Assembly: GCA_015487515.1 (NCBI GenBank)
Contig: WFPQ01000284.1
Coordinates: 1 to 5,923 of the forward strand
Reading direction: 5' to 3'
Source of the DNA: Hyphomicrobiales bacterium
GTDB lineage: Bacteria; Pseudomonadota; Alphaproteobacteria; Rhizobiales; Devosiaceae
DNA: 5,923 bases
This document shows positions 1 through 5,923 of the stretch, piece by piece. A program made the translations under genes and the position numbers. The notes under the pieces are model-generated. The model searched no databases, was not told the DNA's origin, and saw only the letters and a list, made by a program, of their open reading frames with translations. Every line of letters begins with the position of its first letter. Position 1 is the stretch's first letter.

Positions 1-618
1 CAACTGGCGCACCCTGCCCAAAGGACCAAGCCCGGTGGCGGTTTCCATGGTATGGCCGGCCCGGGAAAAACTCCGGTCGCCAACGAGCCAGTAAATCACC
101 TGCACCAGGCTCAAGACAGCCAGAAGGGACAGGGCAGCAGCGTTATTGGCGGCCATGAGCGCCCCCCCGCCAAGGGCATATAACAGGAACAGCACGGGCA
201 CCAGGGGACTGTTCCAGCGCGGCACGGTTTTCATCTGGGCATAGATCATGGAGGTGGTGAAAATCGTGACCAGGGAACTGACGGAACCCAAAATTCCCAC
301 GGCCTGCCAATTGCGTTCGAGAAATATGAGTCCGATGGCATAGACCCCCATCACCAGCAGGGAAAAAACCGCCAGCAGCCCCTCGCGGCTGAGCCAGCTC
401 GAACGCCACTGCCTGAAAGCCTTCAGGGCCCGCTGGGGATTGCCAAGGTGAAAGGTGGAAGCCAGCAGCCCGCCAACCGCCAGTGCAAAGGCCAGAAAAA
501 AATACCAAAAGGCAAACCAGCCATAAACCAGGGGAAAACCAATACCAAGCCAGGCCAAAAGACCAAAACCGAGCCCGGAAAGAGAGGTGAATATGATTAC
601 CGAAGGGGCCGGATGCAT
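1..618 (-). CDS. soeC: Sulfite dehydrogenase membrane anchor subunit SoeC (DmsC/NrfD-like fold), 3' end missing
   Basis: Integral membrane subunit expected to anchor SoeAB to the inner face of the cytoplasmic membrane and pass electrons to quinone. Translation from 618 gives 206 residues with no stop before the window edge. I see six hydrophobic segments, at about residues 7-28, 33-54, 81-100, 106-127, 138-157 and 161-180. The family is recognised by the loop after the second helix (FHLGNPQRALKAFRQW, then SSWLSREG, residues 56-80), by YAQMKTVPRW near 126-135, and by ETATGLGPLGRVRQL at the visible end. Family members usually have about 300 residues and eight helices, so roughly the last third lies outside. 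The ATG shares its A with the soeB stop (TGATG), and GGAG lies 8 bases upstream inside soeB, so the start is well supported and translation is probably coupled. A DMSO- or polysulfide-reductase anchor is the alternative. The partner subunits favour SoeC. Confidence 0.88.
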   Translation of the reverse strand, partial: MHPAPSVIIFTSLSGLGFGLLAWLGIGFPLVYGWFAFWYFFLAFALAVGGLLASTFHLGNPQRALKAFRQWRSSWLSREGLLAVFSLLVMGVYAIGLIFLERNWQAVGILGSVSSLVTIFTTSMIYAQMKTVPRWNSPLVPVLFLLYALGGGALMAANNAAALSLLAVLSLVQVIYWLVGDRSFSRAGHTMETATGLGPLGRVRQL

Positions 619-1370
619 CAGATCTTCTCCAGGGCTTTATCCAGCCACGCAACAAAACCCCTGGCGCCATCAAGGGGTTCAAGCAGGGGGACCGGGTCAG
701 CGGACCGGTCCTGGCTTTCTATATCGCTCTTGGGACGGGGGGGAAGATAGCGGTTGGTCGGGCTCGTGCCCTGCTCCTTCATCAGTTCCATGCCACCCCG
801 TTCAGCGCTTAATCTTGATACATGGGAATCCGGATCGGCAAAATCGCCAAAGTGGCGGGCTCCGGCCGGGCAGGTTCGAACACAGGCCGGCACCCGGTCT
901 TCTTCGGGAATGTTTTCGTTATAGATCCTGTCGACGCAAAGGGTGCATTTTTTCATGACCCCGGCATCGGCATCCATTTCCCGGGCCCCATAAGGGCAAG
1001 CCCAGGCACAAAGGCCGCAGCCAATGCAATCGGCTTCATTGACCAGGACTATGCCATCCTCGCTTCGCTTGTAGCTGGCACCGGTCGGGCACACGGTGAC
1101 GCAGGGGGCATCATGGCAATGCAGGCAGGATTTCGGAAAATGCACGACCTGGGCCGGACCCTGATCTTTTCTGACTTCATAGGTATGGATGCGATTCAGA
1201 AAAGTGCCCACCGGATTGTCTCCATAGGCATCCATGTCCGAAAGGGGGGTCCCGTAATTGGAGGTATTCCATTCCTTGCAATTTATAACGCAGGCATGGC
1301 AGCCAACACATATGTCAAGGTCGATGACCAGGCCAAGGCGGCGCTCGGTGGATTTTGGCAAAGAGGTCAT
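618..1370 (-). CDS. soeB: Sulfite dehydrogenase iron-sulfur subunit SoeB (four [4Fe-4S] ferredoxin)
   Basis: Electron-transfer subunit between the molybdenum site of SoeA and the membrane subunit SoeC. The 250-residue product has 16 cysteines in the arrangement of four [4Fe-4S] clusters, as in the DmsB/PsrB/NrfC family: C21-x2-C24-x2-C27-x3-C31, C82-x2-C85-x4-C90-x3-C94, C115-x2-C118-x2-C121-x3-C125, and C142-x2-C145 with C163-x3-C167. There is no Tat or Sec signal, so it should be cytoplasmic. The opening LGLVIDLDICVGCHACVINC and the following KEWNTSNYG resemble SoeB proteins. I chose the ATG at 1370, one base after the soeA stop, because GGGAAGG (1386-1380) lies 9 bases upstream. An in-frame ATG at 1388 would add six residues and overlap soeA, but that ATG sits immediately next to this Shine-Dalgarno, leaving it none of its own at normal spacing. 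The C-terminal 60 or so residues, after the last cluster, are hydrophilic and less conserved in appearance. The stop overlaps the start of soeC. Confidence 0.9.
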   Translation of the reverse strand: MTSLPKSTERRLGLVIDLDICVGCHACVINCKEWNTSNYGTPLSDMDAYGDNPVGTFLNRIHTYEVRKDQGPAQVVHFPKSCLHCHDAPCVTVCPTGASYKRSEDGIVLVNEADCIGCGLCAWACPYGAREMDADAGVMKKCTLCVDRIYNENIPEEDRVPACVRTCPAGARHFGDFADPDSHVSRLSAERGGMELMKEQGTSPTNRYLPPRPKSDIESQDRSADPVPLLEPLDGARGFVAWLDKALEKI

Positions 1371-1371
1371 G

Positions 1372-4203
1372 CTAAAAATCCTTCCCATAGGCTACTTTTT
1401 CAGGACCACGGCCGACCGGGGATTTTTGCGGTTCTGCCTGGGGCATGGAAACACCGTCTCCCTTTTCGGCCTTTTCTATTTTCACCCTCAGGTCAAACCA
1501 GGCGGCCTGGCCGGTCACGGGATCGGAATTGCTCCAGCGCATGCCGTCACCCCGGGGAGGCAAGAGTTCCGAAATCAGGTGATTTAGCAGAAATCCCCTT
1601 TTGGCCTCCGGGGCATTTTCATCAAGGGCCCAGGCCCCGCTCCTCTTGCCGATGGCGTTCCAGGTCCAGACGGTCTTTGCGTTAAGGGCATCCATGCGAA
1701 CCACGGGAACCTTGATTCTGGCATGACGGGAAGTCAGCCAGGCCCAGTCCCCTTCCTCAAATCCGTACTGCTCGAAAACCTCCCCGGAAACATAAAGGGG
1801 GTTGGTGCCATGAATCTGGCGCAGCCAGGCATTCTGCGAGCCCCAGGAATGATACATGGCCGCCGGGCGCTGGGTCAGGGCGTGCAGGGGAAACTCGTCC
1901 TCATCAACCACGCTTTCCTCGAACGGGGCCCACCAGACGGGCAGGGGCTGCATGCTTTTTCTTATCTGTTCGCGCAAATGTTCGGGGGGCTGGCGCTCCC
2001 CGTGCCCTTCGGCGGCCAGCTGGAACCTGCGCATCGGCTCCAGGTAAAGCTGAAAGACGTAAGGGGTCGGGCTGTCAAAAAGACCCCTGGAGACCGCCCA
2101 TTCCTGGTAGGCATTGTTCCATGGCTTGAAATAGGCGGCCTCGTCGGGAATATGATCTATCCAGAAACCCCCGTTCTTTATGTAGGCTTCTATCTGGTCG
2201 GGGTTGGGCTCTCCCCGCCCCCTGCCCTTGCCGTCCTTGCCGCGAAATCCGGCCAGGGGACCGACGCCGGGGCGTCTTTCGTGATTTTGAATGTAATCCG
2301 CATAATCGGAATACCTGGCCGAACCATCTTCATTGACCATGCCCGGCAATCCCAGCCTGGCCCCCAGGTCAAGAAGAACGGACTGGAACGCCCTGACATC
2401 CCGGTCCGGTTCGACAACGGGCCAGCGGATGCTGTCGGCCATGGCATCGGCCTCGCAAATGGGGCGATCGAGCAGGGAAATGCAGTCATGGCGTTCCAGA
2501 TAGGTGGTATCGGGCAGAACCAGGTCCGCAAAGGCCACCATCTCGGAGGAATATGAATCAGAATAGATTATGTGGGGAATGACATATTCGCCATTCTCGT
2601 CCCTGTCGGTGAGCATCTGCATGGTTTGAGAGGAATTCATGGACGAGTTCCAGCTCATGTTGGCCATGTACATGAACAGGGTATCGATCTTGTAAGGATC
2701 CCCCGCATGGGCGTTGGAAATGACCATGTGCATCAGGCCATGGGCCGACATGGGGTTTTCCCAGGTAAAGGCCTTGTCGATGCGGGCCGGACTGCCATCC
2801 TCTTTCAGCATCAGGTCTTCCGGGCCATGGACAAAACCCAGGTGCGGACCATCAAGCGGACCGTTGGGAGTGACCCCGCAATGGGGCTTGGGATGGGCCT
2901 CGGATGGTTTCGGATAGCTGGGCTTGAACCTGAACCCCCCCGGAACCTCGACCGATCCCAGGAGAATCTGCAAAAGATGCAGGGCACGGCAGGTCTGGAA
3001 ACCGTTCGAATGGGCCGAAATCCCGCGCATGGCATGGAAGGATACCGGGCGGCCCTTCATCTTTTCATGGCGTTCACCCTTCCAGTCGACCCAGGGCTGA
3101 TCGATGGTGATCTCCTGCTCAAAGGCCACATGGGCCAGTTCGGCCGCTATGCGTTTAATGGTTTTTACGGATATGCCGCAACGTTCGGCAACGGCCTCAG
3201 GGGAATATTCATCAGACAGGTACTTTTGGGCCAGCTTCTGAAAAACACTGACATGTTCCACCGGCCCCGACTTGAGAGTGCCGGCCAGATCAGCCTTTAT
3301 TCCCGGTTTGTCAAAGGCTGCAGGATTGCCGGTTTTCTTGTCGATGACCTGGGGCTTGCCCTTGCTGTTGCGCAGAAAAAGGCCGTATTCGGGGGAATTT
3401 TCATCACAATTGAGCAGGAACGGAGCATTGGTGTAGCGGGCAAGATATTCAAGATCCACCTTTCCCGCCCCCAGCAATTCATGGACAAGTGCCAGGATGA
3501 ACAGACCGTCGGTGCCCGGGGTTATGCCCACCCACTCGTCGGCTACCGCATTGTAGCCGGTGCGAACCGGATTGACCCCGATCACCTTGACCCCGCGCTC
3601 CTTGAGCCTGCCCAAGCCAATCTTTATCGGGTTGCTGTCATGGTCTTCGGCCACGCCAAAAATCATGAACAGCCTGGTGCGTTCCCAGTCGGGGCTGCCA
3701 AACTCCCAGAAGGCGCCGCCCATGGTATAAATGCCCGCCGCGGCCATGTTGACCGAGCAAAAACCCCCATGGGCCGCATAATTCGGGGTGCCATAGGACT
3801 GGGCCCACCAGCTGGTCAGGGACTGGGACTGGTCGCGACCGGTAAAAAATGCCAGCTTTTCGGGATTTTTTTCCCGCAGGGGAGCAAGCCAGCCCGTGGC
3901 AATTTTCAGGGCCTCTTCCCAGGAAATGGTCTCAAACTCTCCCGAACCGCGCTCACCAACCCGCTTCATGGGGGCCGAAAGGCGGGCCGGAGAATAATGC
4001 TGCATTATGCCGGCCGAGCCCTTGGCACAAAGCACCCCCCTGTTTATGGGATGATCGCGATTGCCCTCGATATATTTGACCTTGCCACCTTCAAGGTGCA
4101 CGTTGATGCCGCAACGGCAGGCACACATGTAGCACGTGGTATGGCGAATTTCGTCCGACACCCGGGGTGAAGTTTCAAGTTCAGGCTGCTTGATCGATGC
4201 CAT
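1372..4203 (-). CDS. soeA: Sulfite dehydrogenase molybdopterin catalytic subunit SoeA
   Basis: Catalytic subunit, predicted to oxidise sulfite to sulfate in the cytoplasm. It is a 943-residue member of the DMSO reductase molybdoenzyme superfamily. The N-terminus carries a [4Fe-4S] motif, C24-x2-C27-x3-C31-x27-C59, inside the segments TTCYMCACRCGINV and RGVLCAKGSAG. The molybdopterin oxidoreductase region follows. Cys149 in HGGFCSVNMAAAG is my candidate molybdenum ligand by position. ADLVLPDTTYLERHD (about 556-570) is a typical conserved block. The molybdopterin-dinucleotide-binding domain spans about 768-906, ending near DPVTGQAAWFDLRV. There is no twin-arginine signal, unlike periplasmic PsrA, PhsA or DmsA, which fits cytoplasmic SoeA. 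The length also fits SoeA (roughly 950) rather than PsrA (about 750). The ATG at 4203 has GGGGA about 11 bases upstream, an acceptable but slightly long spacing. It is the first gene of soeABC. A related oxidoreductase with another substrate cannot be excluded from sequence alone. Confidence 0.9.
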   Translation of the reverse strand: MASIKQPELETSPRVSDEIRHTTCYMCACRCGINVHLEGGKVKYIEGNRDHPINRGVLCAKGSAGIMQHYSPARLSAPMKRVGERGSGEFETISWEEALKIATGWLAPLREKNPEKLAFFTGRDQSQSLTSWWAQSYGTPNYAAHGGFCSVNMAAAGIYTMGGAFWEFGSPDWERTRLFMIFGVAEDHDSNPIKIGLGRLKERGVKVIGVNPVRTGYNAVADEWVGITPGTDGLFILALVHELLGAGKVDLEYLARYTNAPFLLNCDENSPEYGLFLRNSKGKPQVIDKKTGNPAAFDKPGIKADLAGTLKSGPVEHVSVFQKLAQKYLSDEYSPEAVAERCGISVKTIKRIAAELAHVAFEQEITIDQPWVDWKGERHEKMKGRPVSFHAMRGISAHSNGFQTCRALHLLQILLGSVEVPGGFRFKPSYPKPSEAHPKPHCGVTPNGPLDGPHLGFVHGPEDLMLKEDGSPARIDKAFTWENPMSAHGLMHMVISNAHAGDPYKIDTLFMYMANMSWNSSMNSSQTMQMLTDRDENGEYVIPHIIYSDSYSSEMVAFADLVLPDTTYLERHDCISLLDRPICEADAMADSIRWPVVEPDRDVRAFQSVLLDLGARLGLPGMVNEDGSARYSDYADYIQNHERRPGVGPLAGFRGKDGKGRGRGEPNPDQIEAYIKNGGFWIDHIPDEAAYFKPWNNAYQEWAVSRGLFDSPTPYVFQLYLEPMRRFQLAAEGHGERQPPEHLREQIRKSMQPLPVWWAPFEESVVDEDEFPLHALTQRPAAMYHSWGSQNAWLRQIHGTNPLYVSGEVFEQYGFEEGDWAWLTSRHARIKVPVVRMDALNAKTVWTWNAIGKRSGAWALDENAPEAKRGFLLNHLISELLPPRGDGMRWSNSDPVTGQAAWFDLRVKIEKAEKGDGVSMPQAEPQKSPVGRGPEKVAYGKDF

Positions 4204-4264
4204 TTAGAAAAAGATCCCCAACAGATACCCCACGTCCCGGGGGGATAACCACGCCCCGGAACAT
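4181..4264 (-). other. Possible small leader ORF overlapping the soeA start
   Basis: An ATG at 4264 is preceded at 7 bases by AAGGGA, a good Shine-Dalgarno on the minus strand, and opens 27 codons (MFRGVVIPPGRG and onwards) ending in TGA at 4183-4181. It overlaps the first 23 bases of soeA in another frame, so a ribosome finishing it would stop close to the soeA start. The peptide resembles nothing I recognise. It may be chance. An in-frame ATG at 4285 lies upstream of the predicted transcript start. Confidence 0.2.
4230..4259. repeat. Direct repeat (11 bases, period 19) and hairpin in the soeA leader
   Basis: CCACGTCCCGG (4230-4240) and CCACGCCCCGG (4249-4259) differ at one base and are 19 bases apart, start to start. 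On the transcribed strand the same segment can also fold, with CCGGGG (4259-4254) pairing with CCCCGG (4242-4237) around an 11-base loop. It lies between the predicted transcription start and the soeA Shine-Dalgarno, so it could act on DNA (tandem protein sites) or on RNA (leader structure). The function is inferred only from position. Confidence 0.4.
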
Positions 4265-4285
4265 GCAATATTCCCTTTTTTTCAT

Positions 4286-4313
4286 ATTAAACGAGACTTT
4301 CGGCCGGATGCAA
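4286..4313 (-). promoter_or_regulatory. Candidate sigma-70-type promoter of soeABC
   Basis: Read on the minus strand, TTGCAT (4313-4308) and TTTAAT (4291-4286) are separated by 16 bases. The -10 matches the TATAAT consensus at five of six positions, the -35 only at the TTG core. Transcription would start near 4279, leaving a leader of about 75 bases before soeA. The location in the only A+T-rich stretch of the window supports it. There is no experimental evidence. Confidence 0.4.
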
Positions 4314-4320
4314 GGGTTTG

Positions 4321-4334
4321 TTAGAATTCTCTAA
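4321..4334. promoter_or_regulatory. Possible operator: inverted repeat TTAGA-N4-TCTAA
   Basis: Arms TTAGA and TCTAA surround ATTC, forming a near-palindrome in A+T-rich sequence. Its centre is about 48 bases upstream of the start predicted for the proximal soeA promoter, a usual place for an activator. I cannot assign it to a regulator family. Confidence 0.25.
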
Positions 4335-4359
4335 TATATTATTTTATCCATGCAAAACA

Positions 4360-4373
4360 TGTCCTTGCGGACA
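4360..4373. promoter_or_regulatory. Possible operator: inverted repeat TGTCC-N4-GGACA
   Basis: Five-base arms TGTCC and GGACA flank TTGC. It lies between the two candidate soeA promoters, about 88 bases upstream of the proximal predicted start. A dyad of this size can occur by chance in this much sequence. No regulator is assigned. Confidence 0.22.
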
Positions 4374-4406
4374 ATTATGGTATCATATGCTCGTATTTCA
4401 TCCGCT

Positions 4407-4434
4407 AGTATAAAGGCCCTGGCATGGCCAGCAA
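4407..4434 (-). promoter_or_regulatory. Second, weaker candidate promoter upstream of soeA
   Basis: On the minus strand, TTGCTG (4434-4429) and TATACT (4412-4407) are 16 bases apart. The -10 matches five of six consensus positions. It lies just after the putative cysN terminator, and its spacer contains a short inverted repeat (arms CTGGC at 4419-4423 and GCCAG at 4427-4431) that could be an operator or chance. If used, the leader would be nearly 200 bases long. Confidence 0.2.
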
Positions 4435-4440
4435 CAAACC

Positions 4441-4461
4441 GCCCGGGACATGGTCCCGGGC
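4441..4461 (-). terminator. Probable Rho-independent terminator of cysN
   Basis: A perfect inverted repeat lies 39 bases after the cysN stop. The arms are GCCCGGGAC (4441-4449) and GTCCCGGGC (4453-4461), with a three-base loop, giving a 9-bp stem that is almost all G-C. On the minus strand it is followed by GGTTTGTTG, a weak and interrupted U-tract. The stem strength and position favour termination of cysN. The poor U-tract is the reason for moderate confidence. Confidence 0.6.
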
Positions 4462-4500
4462 CTTTCAGCAACGTGCAATACTGTTTTCAAAGGGGCGGCT

Positions 4501-4728
4501 TCAGCCGTTTTCCCGCAATAAAAGCCGCAATTTTTCCGGGCTGATGCGGGTCGTGGTAACTTCTTCTTCAAGCATCCTGAAGGTTCCCGAGCCCTGCAAT
4601 ATTTCGGCGCTGCGGGCCGGCATGGCCATCAGGACCAGATCGTTTTCATCACCATCGCCACCCTTGCGGCCTTCCGTTTCAGCCCCGATATGGGGCAGGT
4701 CCCCAGCCGAGGCATTGCCCGGACCTGA
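4501..4728 (-). other. C-terminal extension of CysN of unknown role
   Basis: This is the last 75 codons and stop of cysN, after the conserved GGMI that closes the elongation-factor-like core. The first 30 residues are rich in Gly, Asp and Glu (for example GRKGGDGDEND) and look like a flexible linker. The remaining 45 or so (from LVLMAMPARSAEIL to LRLLLRENG) look folded: a short hydrophobic strand, then one or two amphipathic helices. There is no P-loop, so it is not an intact APS-kinase domain. Whether it is a conserved lineage-specific module or a decayed fusion cannot be told from this window. Confidence 0.55.
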
Positions 4729-5923
4729 AATCATGCCGCCGGCAACCGTGGTGTGTTCTTCGGGATCAATGAGAATGAAGGAACCCGTATCGCGATTGGC
4801 AGCATAGGTATCAAAGATTGCCGTCTCCTCGAAGACCAGGCGCACCTTGGCAATGGCATTGACCGGCAGGCGCCGGCAATCGCTCCAGGTGCCGGTTTCA
4901 AGATCGGCAATGCTCAGGGGCTCCAGGCGGACCCTCTGGCGCCGGCTGGCGGATTTGAGCCAGTAGCGCCTGCCCGGTTCGAGGCCGCCCTGCCCCAGAA
5001 CGATGATGTCGGCTTCAAAATTTCTGCCCGTCATCGGCAGGGCCTCGATGGAACAGATCATGTCACCCCGGGCAATGTCCACGTCGCGATCAAGAACCAG
5101 GGTTATGGCATCCCCGGCCACCGCCGCATTCCGCACCAGGTCAAAGGTGACGATTTCAGTAACATTGACCGCTATTCCGGCCGGAAGAACCATCAGGCTG
5201 TCCCCGGGTTTCACGGCACCGCCGGCCACCGTTCCCTGGTAACCGCGAAAGGATTCGCAGGGGCGGCAGACCCTTTGCACCGGCAGGCGGAAACCGACCG
5301 CCTGGGCCGAGCGCGAAGTCGCAAGCTCAAGGGTTTCAAGCAGGGTCCGGCCATTGTACCAGGGCATGGGAGAAGGTCCGGACTGTTCCGGACCAATATG
5401 GCTGACCACATTTTCACCCTTTAGCGCACAGACGGGAATGGCCGTGACATGGCCAATGCCAAGAGACAGGGCAAATTCGGAAAATACGCTGGAAATACGC
5501 TCGAACACCTCGTGGCTGTAATCGACCAGGTCGATCTTGTTGATGGCCAGCACAAACTGCCTGATGCCCATCATGGCAGCGATCATGGCATGGCGCCTGG
5601 TCTGTTGCACGACCCCGGCGCGCGCATCGACCAGGATGACTGCCAGATCGGCCCCAGAGGCTCCCGTGGCCATGTTGCGGGTATATTGCTCATGGCCGGG
5701 AGTATCGGCGACTATGAAGGTCCGCCTGGGAGAAGAAAAATACCTGTAGGCCACGTCAATGGTTATTCCCTGTTCGCGCTCGGCCTGCAGACCATCGAGC
5801 AGCAGGGCGAATTCGGGCAGGTCGAGACCGTTATCGCCAGGCCTTGAATCCCTTGCAAGCTTTCTGGCCTGATCGGTCTTTACCGACTTGCTGTCCCAAA
5901 GCAGCCGGCCAATGAGCGTGGAC
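4501..5923 (-). CDS. cysN: Sulfate adenylyltransferase GTPase subunit CysN, 5' end missing, with extended C-terminal tail
   Basis: With CysD it forms ATP sulfurylase, making APS from sulfate and ATP with GTP hydrolysis driving the reaction, the first step of sulfate assimilation in the cytoplasm. 473 residues are visible. The first in-frame residues, STLIGRLLWDSKSV, are the end of the P-loop, so only about 30-40 residues are missing. The GTPase motifs follow in order: GITIDVAYRYF (52-62, G2), DTPGHEQYTRNM (73-84, G3), NKID (128-131, G4) and CALKGENV (165-172, G5, where Cys replaces the more usual Ser). PWYNGRTLLE (187-196) is typical of CysN/NodQ. Two beta-barrel domains follow, including FRGYQGTVAGGAVKPGD and, at the end of the core, GSFILIDPEEHTTVAGGMI. 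The protein then continues for about 75 more residues with no APS-kinase P-loop, so it is not a CysNC/NodQ fusion. cysD is expected just beyond the right edge. Confidence 0.94.
   Translation of the reverse strand, partial: STLIGRLLWDSKSVKTDQARKLARDSRPGDNGLDLPEFALLLDGLQAEREQGITIDVAYRYFSSPRRTFIVADTPGHEQYTRNMATGASGADLAVILVDARAGVVQQTRRHAMIAAMMGIRQFVLAINKIDLVDYSHEVFERISSVFSEFALSLGIGHVTAIPVCALKGENVVSHIGPEQSGPSPMPWYNGRTLLETLELATSRSAQAVGFRLPVQRVCRPCESFRGYQGTVAGGAVKPGDSLMVLPAGIAVNVTEIVTFDLVRNAAVAGDAITLVLDRDVDIARGDMICSIEALPMTGRNFEADIIVLGQGGLEPGRRYWLKSASRRQRVRLEPLSIADLETGTWSDCRRLPVNAIAKVRLVFEETAIFDTYAANRDTGSFILIDPEEHTTVAGGMISGPGNASAGDLPHIGAETEGRKGGDGDENDLVLMAMPARSAEILQGSGTFRMLEEEVTTTRISPEKLRLLLRENG

Noticed and set aside
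143..682. A 179-codon minus-strand frame covering the start of soeC
   Set aside because: It is frame-shifted relative to soeC. The frame starting at 618 gives a membrane protein with DmsC/SoeC motifs, a Shine-Dalgarno and coupling to soeB, whereas this one gives an unrelated Gly/Trp-rich sequence.
822..1685. A 287-codon plus-strand frame opposite soeB and the end of soeA
   Set aside because: It crosses the boundary of two well-supported genes on the other strand and its product shows no domain. It is best explained by codon composition.
2572..4170. A 532-codon open frame on the plus strand, antisense to soeA
   Set aside because: It lies wholly within soeA, whose protein shows family motifs from end to end. 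The antisense product has no recognisable domain, and long antisense frames are common opposite GC-rich genes.
1372..4203. Periplasmic polysulfide, thiosulfate or DMSO reductase catalytic subunit instead of SoeA
   Set aside because: There is no twin-arginine signal at the N-terminus, the length is that of SoeA, and the partner subunits also lack export signals. The alternative is kept in mind but is less likely.
4501..4728. APS-kinase (CysC) domain fused to CysN
   Set aside because: Only about 75 residues follow the CysN core and they contain no GxxGxGKS P-loop. A complete APS kinase needs about 170-200 residues.
4753..5424. A 223-codon plus-strand frame opposite cysN
   Set aside because: It is antisense to the conserved CysN core and has no recognisable domain.
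5752..5754. GTG as the start codon of cysN
   Set aside because: The open frame continues upstream to the window edge and encodes the P-loop end (STLIGRLL) and the G2 region, so this GTG is an internal valine (GITIDVAYRYF).

Overview
The window looks like part of a proteobacterial chromosome, most probably alphaproteobacterial. This is inferred from the character of the proteins (a SoeABC-type sulfite dehydrogenase and a proteobacterial CysN) and the fairly GC-rich coding sequence, not from any marker gene. Every gene I can support lies on the minus strand, so the window reads from right to left. I see no RNA gene, insertion sequence, CRISPR array or phage gene.

Layout in the direction of transcription: (1) 5923-4501, cysN, the GTPase subunit of ATP sulfurylase. 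Its N-terminus lies beyond the right edge. It ends without an APS-kinase domain but carries an extra tail of about 75 residues. (2) 4500-4204, a 297-base intergenic region. It holds a strong GC-rich hairpin just after cysN (probable terminator), then an A+T-rich stretch with two candidate promoters and two short inverted repeats, and finally a GC-rich leader with an 11-base direct repeat and a possible hairpin. (3) 4203-1372, soeA, the molybdopterin and [4Fe-4S] catalytic subunit. (4) 1370-618, soeB, a four-cluster ferredoxin subunit. (5) 618-1, soeC, a polytopic membrane anchor that runs off the left edge. soeA, soeB and soeC are separated by one base or overlap by one base, and soeB and soeC each have a good Shine-Dalgarno sequence inside the preceding gene. 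This is the picture of one translationally coupled operon.

Together soeABC is expected to encode a membrane-bound, cytoplasm-facing sulfite dehydrogenase. Sulfite is oxidised to sulfate at the molybdenum site of SoeA, electrons pass through the Fe-S clusters of SoeB, and SoeC delivers them to the quinone pool. CysN works in the opposite chemical direction: with CysD, expected beyond the right edge, it activates sulfate to APS for assimilation. The neighbourhood therefore concerns inorganic sulfur at the sulfite/sulfate level. The genes themselves are members of known families. The parts that deserve a second look are the cysN tail and the structured leader of soeA.
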